NCBI GenBank assembly: GCA_025201805.1
Contig: MU619239.1
Location: forward strand, 236,236-300,235
DNA length: 64,000 nucleotides
Direction of reading: 5' to 3'
Origin: Parasitella parasitica
Taxonomy: Eukaryota > Mucoromycota > Mucoromycetes > Mucorales > Mucoraceae
The stretch's first letter is position 1. Each line of letters opens with the position of its first letter. The notes beneath the pieces were generated by a model. That model worked only from the letters and a program-made list of their open reading frames with translations. It was not told the DNA's origin and ran no database searches. The translations under genes and the position numbers were made by a program. Below are positions 34,863 to 44,725 of the stretch, piece by piece.

Positions 34863-35731
34863 ATGGTTGCTTCTACATCTCTGAACGTCGTCCCTGAAGA
34901 CCCAACAGCATACAAATCTCAAGAATATTGGGAAGAAAGATATAAAAAGTAGTCTTTATCATTGATGGCCTGTCTGCAAATTGCTTGCTAATTTTCTTTT
35001 GGCATAGGGAAGATTCCAACACAACCTTTGACTGGTTCAAGACATATGCTGATCTCAAGCCTTTGCTAAATGAAGCCATACGCAACAAAGAAGCCAGGAT
35101 ACTGATGCTTGGATGTGGTAATTCTAGTAAGTGTGTTTTTTTTTACCAAACTTTTAGAGTTTACAGCAAGTTGACTAAAATGCTTCTAGCATTAGGCGAG
35201 GATATGTACGACGATGGCTATAAAAATATCACCAATATCGATTATTCCAAAACGGTTATTGACAATATGAAAGAGAGATGTGCCGATAAGCCTGAAATAA
35301 GCTGTAATTTCCACTGCCGTATGGAGTACTCTTTAAATGCACGTTTTAATTATTATTTTTGTTAGGGTTGGAGATGGACATTCGTGATCTGAAATTTGCC
35401 AATGAATCCTACGATGTAGTTATTGATAAGGGTAATATACATATATTGCAGCACACAGCAAGAGCTAATCAATGGGGATAAAGGTACTATGGATGCATTA
35501 ATGTGTGATCGAGGCGACGTCTGGGACCCTTCCGAAGAGCTCATCAATGATGTGAAGGGAGAAGTTGATGAAGTTGAAAGAGTGTTGAAAGTGGGAGGCA
35601 CGTTTTTGTACATTACATTCGGTCAGCCTCATTTCCGTAAAAGACATCTCCAAAGAGACTGCTGGGACATTGACGTAAAGACTATGGGCGAAGCTTTTCA
35701 TTACTTTTTTTACACCATGATCAAGCATTAA
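34863..35731 (+). CDS. SAM-dependent methyltransferase, EEF1AKMT4-like
   Basis: The protein is a class I methyltransferase resembling the human eEF1A lysine methyltransferase EEF1AKMT4 and the METTL13 N-terminal domain. The five exons are 34863-34948, 35008-35126, 35190-35303, 35366-35431 and 35484-35731, giving 210 residues. The N-terminal EYWEERYKK, then TFDWFKTYAD, is the family signature. ILMLGCGNST (about 62-71) is the SAM loop, split by an intron. VIDKGTMDAL matches the family's post-I motif, and HFRKRHLQRDCW is the conserved C-terminal segment. It is about as short as one isolated catalytic domain. The ATG at 34863 is the first in frame. Lysine methylation of elongation factor 1A is inferred from the family. 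Confidence 0.88.
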
Positions 35732-35803
35732 GGTGGCTTGTAGTGTGCATTTGTACATTTGAATTTTTGGAGAAATAGTAAATTAAAAATTACCACTTTA
35801 AAC

Positions 35804-37237
35804 ATGACCTTTTTGTTTTTATTCCACAAAAGTTTCTCCACTAGTAGCAAGCTTCCTTGTGCTGTAGCCCAGCTTGACAGAATATCCAAGCTGTGCGCTG
35901 ATGTGAACGGCATCCAGAGCACTCTAAAAAAACAAGCTCTTTTAGTGCAGTCTCCAGCTTGTCACCCAACACTGAAGCGAATCTACGACCCACACCTTCG
36001 TCACCATGTCTCTGCAAAGACCATCATAAAGTACCTGCAAACGCACACGGTAGAAGCTACTTCAAGCTACGATGATTTGAATAAACTCTTGGATGATCTA
36101 TCGTCACGTACGCTAACAGGACATGCTGCTTGCGAAGCCGTGAGCTCGTTTTACCTGACACACTGCAAGACAGAAGAACATCAGAATATTCTATGGCGCA
36201 TCATCGATAAAAACTTGAAGATGGGTGTCTCTGTCAAGACAATTCGCCGTCTGCTGCCCATGGATAGCATGAATGTCGCCTTGGCAGCCTCCTCTGCTAG
36301 TTTTTCTCTGTCGGATGCTTGGTATGTATCTCAAAAACTAGATGGCATTAGATGCATCGCTGTTGTTCGCCAAAGCGATACGAAAAACCAGCACGATATT
36401 CAATTTTATTCCCGCACTGGCAGGCCTTTCCAGTCGTTACAAAAGGTCAAGACTGATATACAGAAGCGATTGCGCGAATTGTCCATCAAAGACGAGTTTG
36501 TGCTCGATGGTGAAGTGTGTGCTTATAGCAGCGACATGAAGCACGAGAATTTCTTGAAAGCAATGGGACAAGTGCGCCGCTATGAGGAGATGGAAAATCC
36601 AATCTATCAAGTATTTGACCGCATCCGATTAGATCATTTTATGCAGGGCAAAGGCGATCAGTTATTCACTGAGCGTCAAAAGGAATTAGAGTCGTTTCTA
36701 GGAACAAACCCACTGCCACACATGAAAAAAGTGATACAAACAAGGCTGACGAGTTTAGATCAATTGGATCAGCTCAAGAAACACTCAATAGAAAAGGGCT
36801 GGGAAGGACTGATGTTGAGAAGAGATGTCGCATACGAAGGAAAACGAACGTGAGTAGATTGCTTGCAGCGTTTGAAAAATGCGGAAGCATTAACGCATAT
36901 AATCTGTATCAGGAGAAACTTGATCAAGCTAAAGGAATGGGTAGACGCAGAGTACATTGTCAAGAGCATTGAAACTGGTCTGATGCGAATGCCAGACAGT
37001 GGCGAAAATAAGCTTGTCCTTACCAATGTCAACATTGAACACAAAGGATACCCTGTGGGCGTTGGATCCGGCTTTTCAATGCAGAACCGAGTCAACTACG
37101 CCGAAAACCCAGAACGCATTATAGGAAAACCCATCACGGTACGCTACTTTTCAGAGTCCAAGAAGGAGAATGGTGCCATCTCATTGCGCTTTCCAACCGT
37201 CAAGGCAGTCTTTGAGGATGGAGAAAGGGACATTTGA
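35804..37237 (+). CDS. Compact ATP-dependent DNA ligase, possibly mitochondrial
   Basis: The enzyme seals nicks using ATP through a lysyl-AMP intermediate. Two exons, 35804-36849 and 36913-37237, give 456 residues. Residues 178-183 are KLDGIR, the adenylation motif KxDGxR. FVLDGEV is motif III, WEGLMLRRD motif IV and NLIKLKEW motif V. A helical N-terminal domain (about 20-165) and a C-terminal OB-like domain follow the usual order. The start MTFLFLFHKSFSTSSK is hydrophobic then basic and Ser-rich without acidic residues, consistent with a mitochondrial presequence. The protein is far shorter than Lig1/Cdc9 or Lig4 and resembles phage- or virus-type compact ligases. Its stop lies 86 bases before the RRP8 start on the same strand. 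Confidence 0.88.
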
Positions 37238-37323
37238 GAGAATAAAAGCAGTCTTCCACGTCAAATAAAGCTTTAAAAATCTCTCTTTTCTAAAAAGAAA
37301 AAAAGTTTTATTGCTTCATCACC

Positions 37324-38647
37324 ATGCAACCATTTTTTGAGACATCCGGCTGGGCACTACCAAAGAGCATAGCTCCCCAAAAACAGAAGCAAGATACTTT
37401 AAAAAAGACAAAGTCTGCAGATGCAATTGACACTACAAAAGAGGGCAAAGCGTCCCGAGAGGCTGATCAGATCCAAGCTCAAATGGCTTCTTTAAATCAA
37501 GAGCCTATCACTCCAAAGGACCCCAAGGTCAAAAAACCACGCATTAGAAACAAAAAGAGAGTCTTGGAGGAGAAGCCCGCAGATACAGAACCAGTGCAGA
37601 GCAAAAAGGCTAAAACAACCACATCCAATGACCAAAAGAAGAAACTACAGCAGGTAGGGAAGGGGTGTCATCTATGCTACTTGATTTTGACGTCCGCTGT
37701 ATTGTAGCTCTTGAAGAAAAACAAAGCAGCAGGCCAAAAGGAGAAAACACCCGTGGAGAGGGAAAAGGTAGAGATCCGTTATCTTTTTTTTTGTCGCCCC
37801 CTTTGCTATGACGATTACTAATCCATGAGATCAGAAGCAAGTGGCCGAGAAAATAGAGAGAGTAAAAGAGATCCAAGCTAATGACGATGGACTCACACCA
37901 CTTCAACGCAAGATGAAGGAGAAATTATCTGGTGCCCGGTTCCGCTGGCTGAATGAACAACTCTATACCACTCCCGGAAAGCATTCATTCAGTTTATTTC
38001 AAGAGAAACCCGAACTGTTTGACGAATACCACGAAGGTTTCCGTCATCAAGTTGAATCATGGCCAGTGAACCCTGTCGATGTGATCATCAGCCAGCTGAA
38101 AAAACTACCCAAGGGCACTCTCATTGCTGATCTCGGTTGCGGCGATGCCATGATTGCCCAAACATTGACAAAGCAAAAAGTATTGAGTTTCGACCTGGTC
38201 GCCAAAAACGATTTGGTTACGGCCTGCGATATCACCAAATTACCACTGGAAGCAAACACTGTGGACGTTGCTGTATTCTCACTGTCTCTAATGGGCACTA
38301 ATTATTTAGATTTCTTGAAGGAAGCACATCGTGTATTAAAAGTGGGTGGAGAATTGAAGATTGCAGAAGTTGTCAGCAGATTCAGCGACTTGGATTCATT
38401 CATCACACTATTGGAGAGTTTAGGGTTTGATTTCATGGATAAAGAGGACGACAACAAAATGTTTGTCATGTTGTATTTCACAAAGCAACCCAACTATAAC
38501 GAGGAAATCGACAGTGAATTGCTGGCTGGTCTCAGTAAAACGCAAATCAGATCTCTCAAAAAGGGGGCAGGAATCAACAATTCCAAGGTCAAATTACAAA
38601 AGAAATCACAGCAGTTGTTAAAGCCCTGCTTGTACAAAAAACGTTGA
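37324..38647 (+). CDS. RRP8: Ribosomal RNA-processing protein 8 (25S rRNA adenine N1 methyltransferase)
   Basis: This nucleolar methyltransferase makes m1A in large-subunit rRNA and is needed for early pre-rRNA cleavage. Exons are 37324-37653, 37708-37767 and 37835-38647, giving 400 residues. The first 150 residues are Lys-rich and disordered with nuclear-signal-like clusters (KKPRIRNKKR). The catalytic domain starts near LSGARFRWLNEQLYTTPGK and carries the SAM loop IADLGCGDA (about 225-233), then NDLVTACDITKLPL, AVFSLSLMGTNY and RVLKVGGELKIAEV, all hallmarks of Rrp8. The C terminus is again basic. The 60-base middle exon is supported by exact phase. Confidence 0.95.
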
Positions 38648-38660
38648 TAAACAAAGTTTA

Positions 38661-39517
38661 TTACATTCGTCTTCTTTCTCCTTTTTGTGTCTTTTTCTTT
38701 TCTTTATCTTGCACTTTTTCCTGCTTTTGTTTCTTTAGCAGCAACCGATTGCGCTCTTTTTCTTTATCTGATGCTTGTTTCAATTGTTCGCGGTGTGCTT
38801 GCTCTTTTTCTCGGATAATATCCGCATTGCGATTGGCAGCAAGCAGTGGATCTGTCAAATGTCAGTGTCTTGGTACCTGAATTGTCTTCAACCATGGCAA
38901 CAACTTACCTGCCTCAGGCAATGTTTTACCTCTGCGTCTGTCTCTAGGAGTCAATTCTGCAGGTTCCTCTTTCTTGTCGTCATCATCATTGCCGTCAGCT
39001 ACATAGCCATACTGTTGCATCAATTTATCACGGGCTTCCTTTTGCTCTTTTGATATCTGCTTTTGCGTTGTGCGAAGTGCTACATTTTCTTCCTGCTCCT
39101 TTTCAGCCTGAATTCTTCTCTCTTCTTCTCGAGCCTTGGCATCCTGAATCAATTTAGATTTCTTTTCCTCGGCTTCCTTTTGCTGATCTTGGTAAGCCTG
39201 CTTCCAATCCTTTAAAAGATGATCAATCAAATTATTTGTATCTTTATCCTATAAAAACAAAAAAAAAAAAGTTGGTTTTCTGTTTATGCTTTACAAGCAA
39301 GACTCACAGTTGCCTCAGACAGAAATTCAGATATGACTTCACGCTTCTCATCTTCATCCATAGACACATCCTCAACGATTCCGGTAATGTATTCAGAAAT
39401 ATCATCATCTAGGCGCAATTTTTCAGTCGCTTAAAATTCGGTGCGTTGTTGGCAGATCAAATTACCCTTCAATTCAATGAGAGCTAATTGCTCGGTAACC
39501 TTATCGATGATACCCAT
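38661..39517 (-). CDS. CCDC43-like coiled-coil protein
   Basis: Four exons on the minus strand, 39517-39466, 39429-39308, 39248-38909 and 38851-38661, give 234 residues. An N-terminal helical domain (DDDISEYITGIVEDVS, then KREVISEFLSEAT) is followed by a long charged coiled coil, a short KLMQQYGYVADG segment and a basic C terminus (KEKKKTQKGERRRM). This is the layout of human CCDC43 (224 residues), including its KRTQRGERKR-like end. The molecular function is poorly known. The first intron is only 36 bases in this model. An alternative donor at ATG-G would give a 16-residue shorter N terminus and an 84-base intron. The gene is divergent from the ANCHR-like gene, 115 bases apart. Confidence 0.8.
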
Positions 39518-39632
39518 AATACCCTATGTAAGATCTACTGGAAATAGCCTCGAAAGACAGTGGTGTGCAAGTGTAAACATTTTTTTACTTGGCTGTGACG
39601 TTGGAATGTTTGATTGAAGCACTTCTTTTTGC
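39518..39632. promoter_or_regulatory. Very short divergent promoter
   Basis: Only 115 bases separate the start codons of the CCDC43-like and ANCHR-like genes, so both transcripts must start within or around this stretch. No TATA box is evident. Confidence 0.55.
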
Positions 39633-40534
39633 ATGTCTTTCAACAAGAAATCAAGCGACGACTTTACCAGCAGAGTCAATAAACTACTATCCAAAGACGA
39701 TGGCAACAGTTGCTCAAAAAAACAGACGTAAAAAATTGCACATAACCACCGATAGAAAATTTCTTGACATATAGCTTAGAGACGAAGAACTAGCAAACAG
39801 ATTCAACAGCGTCTTCTCCTCACAACCTATTGCTCAAAAAAGCTACCAAATACCTGACAATGCAAATTGCGACGATATTGATAAAGAGGTAAGGAGGAGT
39901 AAGTATTGAGAAGATAGTGGTTCAATTAAGAGTTAAGGGTAACGTAGATTGAAAAAATGCTTCAAGACAGTGAGGAGGAGCAGGATGCTATCGATGCCTA
40001 TATCTACGGCGTTTTGGATGATAAAAAGGACATGGTTACAGCGAAAATCGATGGTTTCCATGAGGCATTCTTAGGAAGCGATCAGTTTGTCGGTACAGAT
40101 GAAAGTGAAGAATTGATAAAGAGATTGCAGCGAGAAAACGCATTAGATGCCAAGTATGAGCAGTTTGCAAGGGAACGAGACAATGATATAGAGAAACGGT
40201 GTCATGAGTTGAAAAAAGATGCGCCCTGTTTCTCCAATACAAATCGTGATCATATTAAGCCCAAAGGCTCTATTCCAAAGCCATTGAGAAATACAGATTT
40301 GCATGATGAAATCGATGATTGGTGCTGTAAGTACATGTACGTGGATACAGCTACTCAAGAGTTAACACGGCGTGGTGCATAGGCATATGTAACGATGATG
40401 CAAATATTGAATGCCTGGGGTGCGAGGATGATAACAAGTATTGCAAAGAATGCTTCTTCCATACACACAAGAGCGAATCCGCAGATTACGAAGCCACTAA
40501 ACACAAAAGCAAGCCGTATCATGTTAAAATGTAG
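39633..40534 (+). CDS. ANCHR/ZFYVE19-like zinc-finger protein
   Basis: This resembles ZFYVE19/ANCHR, an abscission-checkpoint factor that works with ESCRT proteins. Exons are 39633-39727, 39780-39888, 39948-40326 and 40383-40534, giving 244 residues. The N terminus carries DEELANRFNSVF, and an acidic helical middle part (YIYGVLDDKK) follows. The C terminus holds a Cys/His-rich zinc module beginning DDWCCICNDDANIECLGC and continuing with KYCKECFFHTH, then a KHKSKPY end, as in that family. No separate N-terminal FYVE domain is present. The start at 39633 is supported by exact phase into exon 2; the other candidate ATG near 39700 leads to a stop. The 3' end converges on the Nudix gene with 122 bases between stops. 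Confidence 0.8.
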
Positions 40535-40656
40535 TATCATGAAAAGTTTATTGACTTGCTGGCGAACTAAACATAGTGCTCAGGCATTATTTTGCGTAAC
40601 ACACCTAGCAGGAGGAAAAAGTAATGTTTTAGCAAACTTTGACAAGCTTAACATAC

Positions 40657-41376
40657 CTACAAACAGTATTTACCATCTAAAATAAAGGATGTTAATCCCC
40701 AAATTTGCTTTTCGCCTTGGATATGATCTGGCACCTTGAATTCGGTGTATTTGAATTTACTGTCACGAAACTGTTTAAGCTGTCTAATGTCTGGCTGTAT
40801 CAGGTAATCAATGGGCAAGGTAAAGACGCTGGATACCTCGTCAGCATTGAACTTTGTAAGATCCACCTGGTCTTTAATGAATCCAACATAAGGGTACACT
40901 TTCAGCGAGCCTGTCTTGTTTGGCAATGCTGAATAACATCCCAAAATATCTATAGATTCACTCTCTATGCCGATTTCTTCTTTCGTCTCTCTCAAAGCAG
41001 TGTATTCGGTTGAAAGATCACTTTCATCTATGTATCAGACACGCTAAGATGATTTCTCCTTTTAGTTGCCATGACATGTATTTACCTGTTTTACCACCTG
41101 GGAAACTAAATGGACAAAAGTTAAGAGCCGCAATATCAACATGTCAAAAATAATGCACAAATACCTTATTTCTCCACTATGGGTCCTCATATTGATGTTT
41201 CTGACAGTGAATAAAATGCTAGGTTTTCCATCTACTATACATAAAGGCACAAGAACTGCTGCATCTTTCACGTTGGGCTTATAGTTTAACTTGAATTTGG
41301 GTGGATTAAGTAATCTTTTTCTGAACAGAGAGAGTGTAGGAATGTCAAAAACGATTGGAACTGAACGAGATAGCAT
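40657..41376 (-). CDS. Nudix hydrolase, coenzyme A diphosphatase type
   Basis: The enzyme cleaves CoA or acyl-CoA diphosphate bonds, as in yeast Pcd1 and human NUDT7/NUDT8. Exons on the minus strand are 41376-41165, 41105-41086 and 41027-40657, giving 200 residues. The 20-base middle exon encodes FPGGKT, the start of the Nudix box. That box continues with ALRETKEEIGIE, keeping the REtxEEIG core with metal-binding glutamates. Upstream KDAAVLVPLCIV and RTHSGEISFPGG are typical of CoA diphosphatases. The N terminus (MLSRSVPIVFDIPTLSLFRK) is basic and free of acidic residues for 11 positions, possibly a mitochondrial signal. No PTS1 tripeptide is present at the C terminus (KYCL). Confidence 0.88.
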
Positions 41377-42475
41377 ATGTAAACAGCTGTAAAAGGAATA
41401 TGGAAATGATTAGTCTTTCAACTCTCCTAAATTCATTTGATGCTGGTTTTCAATATAAATTAGATACCCATCATCGTCGTAAACAGGCTCATTGAGACAA
41501 TGCTAATCCACGAGAAAAAGCACAAAGCGCGGTCTTTGAATTGTTCCTGCACCTGGAGCAACTTTTGATAGATTTGGCAAAAAAAAAAACCAAAAACTCT
41601 TGTCAAGATTTTTTCAAGCATGATTAGACTAGTAAGTATTCTATATAATGATAATAAAAATTATTTAAAAATTAATTTTCTATTAGGCAACATTTTTTTC
41701 ATTGTTTTTGGGCCACGAGGTATATCGAAATTTTTGAAAATATAAATTTTTGACTTTTTGCTTGAAACTTGAAAAATTTAGGATACAAAATTAAAATAAA
41801 CATTTTGAGCATAAAGTGAAGCTAATTTAAACATGATAGTCTCAGCGAATGTTTGATTAAAAAATGCTTTTTCGAGGCTAAATTTCGGATTTAGCTGAAA
41901 CTGGAGTTCTCGCCTTACCATGTGGCAGGGGCAAATTCTTGAAAAATCATCGATTTGTAAAAATCATAATACTAGCCTAGAAAGTACCTTGTGAATGAGA
42001 GAAATCGTTTGGTATGCTTTTGAGCGCTTTAGCTGCTCAAAAAGTGGCTTTTTGAGGGAATTCAAAGTAGTGATCTGAGCAGTTTTGGTAGGACAGTAGC
42101 ATCTTGAAGAGTGCTTTCGCAGCGATATGTTTTCAGTATGCATTATATGAGAAGGTGTGTCCATGCAATGTTCGCCAGAATATACGAATTTGGCGAAAAA
42201 AGAAAGTTACTGTATATGGCTACAAATCATGAAAGTACAGTATCTGCAATTTCTGAGTAACCAGTGAAAAATACCGTACTGCTTTATCGGGTGATTGTTG
42301 TTTACAATGAGAAACCTTTTTAAGGTTAATGTTTTGGATCATCCCCTTGCTTTGAGAGCAACTATTTTATATTTAATTATATGATCTGCCCGAAAAAATA
42401 TACAAGCTTCGCTTTCCTTTCTACTCTTTTCATATACCACACGCACACACACACACACACAAAAGCAACTTAGAA
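41377..42475. other. Divergent intergenic region with possible repeat debris
   Basis: This lies between the Nudix gene and the four-span protein gene. The stretch 41580-42330 is AT-rich and contains a short minus-strand frame (41964-42164) that looks like a decayed fragment of a repeated gene. A CA microsatellite is at 42444-42460. No intact gene is seen. Confidence 0.4.
42444..42460. repeat. (CA)n microsatellite
   Basis: About eight CA units lie just upstream of the four-span protein gene start. Confidence 0.9.
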
Positions 42476-43440
42476 ATGTTAGATATACCTGTATTCCGCA
42501 GCCAAATTGTACACTCGATGAATCCATATATTCATAAATATTGCGGATGTATACATTTAAGAATGGGAGCTGCGCTGTCATGTATCATTTGGATGGTAAA
42601 AAAAATAGCTACCTTATTTTGTCCTCGTGTGTCATGACTAACACTTTTTTGTATCTAGGGTGTTTCTCTATATTTCGCTGTCTTATCATTACAAGGAAAG
42701 AGTCGTGAGTATCATCTACTACAAAGTATTCCAAACAGAAGGCTAATTATTTATACAGCACTATATTCGCACCTTGATTTGACGGCCATATACTTTTTTG
42801 GAGCTATAAATGTTATATTTGTCAGTATCAGTCTAGGCACATTACTTTCCATTTATTTTGTAAGGACTATTTATCGCATATGCCACAGTCTTTCTAATTG
42901 AGTGAACCAGGAATCGTATCATGCAATTCGTAACGCAACTTTTATTGTCTTTGCTGGTCTAGCATGTCTTATAATAGACACGGTTGTAAACAACGTCATT
43001 TTCATTGTTCGCAAAGAAGATTATGTAGACTGGTGTATCAATTCAGCATCAGGAAATCTCGATTCGATCTTGCGACAAAGTCAGATCATGATTGGATCAG
43101 GGGATGGTACACGAGAACCAAGATTTGAGACAAACATGGGCGATTTCTACAACTGCAATAGAACCTGGGAAGATGAATTAAAATTTTCAATCATGATGAC
43201 CGTCGTGATTAGCGCAGTTTATGTAAGTGTTTTGTGTGTTTCTGCGGATATGGCATGCTCAAATACCGTGCATCTTAGGGTTACTGGGCCATCAGTCTGT
43301 TCTCGTACAGCCATAAACTTCGCATTGAACTGGTCAGATTCATAAGCGAAAAAATGAACACGGGGATGCCGATGATGGGAAACATTGTGCCTGTGCAGGG
43401 AGCTCCAATTGTTGCTGGTGCCGATATGATGCGTCAATGA
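42476..43440 (+). CDS. Four-span membrane protein, unknown function
   Basis: Five exons, 42476-42595, 42659-42704, 42759-42859, 42911-43222 and 43279-43440, give 246 residues. The four hydrophobic spans are about residues 31-48 (GAALSCIIWMGVSLYFAVLS), 65-90 (IYFFGAINVIFVSISLGTLL), 98-118 (FIVFAGLACLIIDTVVNN) and 180-205. A loop of about 60 residues between spans 3 and 4 contains two Cys (WCIN and YNCN) and an NRT glycosylation sequon, suggesting a lumenal or outside face. The C terminus is Met-rich and ends GADMMRQ. The topology resembles small fungal tetraspan proteins, but I cannot assign a family. Every junction is in phase. Confidence 0.7.
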
Positions 43441-43532
43441 AGGTTAAATAAAATTTTACGTGTAGAGCAAATGTACACAACAAATCGGTACGACGATCCA
43501 AAACAAGATTAGTTTTGTTTTTCCATCGACAT

Positions 43533-43540
43533 ATAAATAC
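43533..43540 (+). promoter_or_regulatory. TATA box of the hybrid kinase gene
   Basis: TATAAATA stands 100 bases before the start codon, with pyrimidine runs between 43570 and 43620 as in other genes of this window. Confidence 0.5.
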
Positions 43541-43639
43541 TTGTGTGGGCAGTGTTGCCTATCGATTAATCTCCCCCCCCCCCTTTTTTTTTTTGCTTTT
43601 TTTTCTTTTTCTTTTCGTTTGGATTTGTCTATAAAGACA

Positions 43640-44686
43640 ATGTCTCCGTTTCATAAATATGCATCGAGCAAAGAAAAGAGCTTGAAGCGGTCAAGCCAGA
43701 CTCCTGTAGATCGACCTCTACCGAGGACATCTCCCCCAGGAAATTTCAATGTAAATTACGATACCTTTGAAATTAGGATACCCAATTACAAATTTGGAAA
43801 AGCCATTGAGCTTGCTGGCGCAGGCGGCTTAATGGCTGTTTGCATTGGAAAGAGGTAAAATCTAGCCAAACGAGCAAAGACCGTGTTTACTAACTTGCCA
43901 TACCAGAATAAAAGACAATAAACTCGTGCTGGCCAAAATCTCGCCACATTCAGTTCGATTAGAACGAGAATACTACATTACAAAAAGACTGTATGCATTG
44001 CCAGGCGGAACAAAGTTTGTACCAAACGCAATCGAGTATGTGTCGTTGACACAAGATGGACTTGCTGCCTTGCTCTACGCAGACATTCAACCCAACGACT
44101 GCATTTATTTTGAGCAGCACCAAAAGACACACTATTTTACGCTGCACTCGCTGTCGATGTTGACCAAAAGCTATGATATCTGGGACGAGGACGTTGAGCC
44201 GATACCTAAATGCAATGAGATCACGCTTGACATGTTCTTGATGTTTGCTATTGAATGTTGCTCCGCACTTCAGTTCTTGCATGAAAATGGCGTTATCCAC
44301 GGCGAGTTGCGGCCATCAGCTTTTCAATGCGTTCGTGGTGCGGATGGAAATATCAGCACAAAAGTATGGAACTTTGGCGGCGGGCTGAATTCCTATGAAG
44401 AACTGTTGCTGACAAGCTCAAGATGGAGGCCTTTCATGTCGAATGAGGGCAGCAGCAGCAGTAACAACGGCAACAACAGCAACTTAACGTCACCAAACTC
44501 GACACTGTCATTCTCGTCATTGATACCCACTCCACCGCCCCCATTGCCTTTACCTCATCAGCAACCCTCTAGCTATTTCCAATTAAAACACAACAGCAAC
44601 AACAACAACACCACCACCAACACCAACACCACCACCAACAACAACAACAACAATAATAACAACAATAACAACAATAACAACAATAA

Positions 44687-44725
<39 letters not shown>

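Noticed and set aside
39700-39774. ATG at about 39700 as the start of the ANCHR-like gene
   Set aside because: Its frame meets a stop before the conserved part, while the ATG at 39633 splices in phase into DEELANRF.
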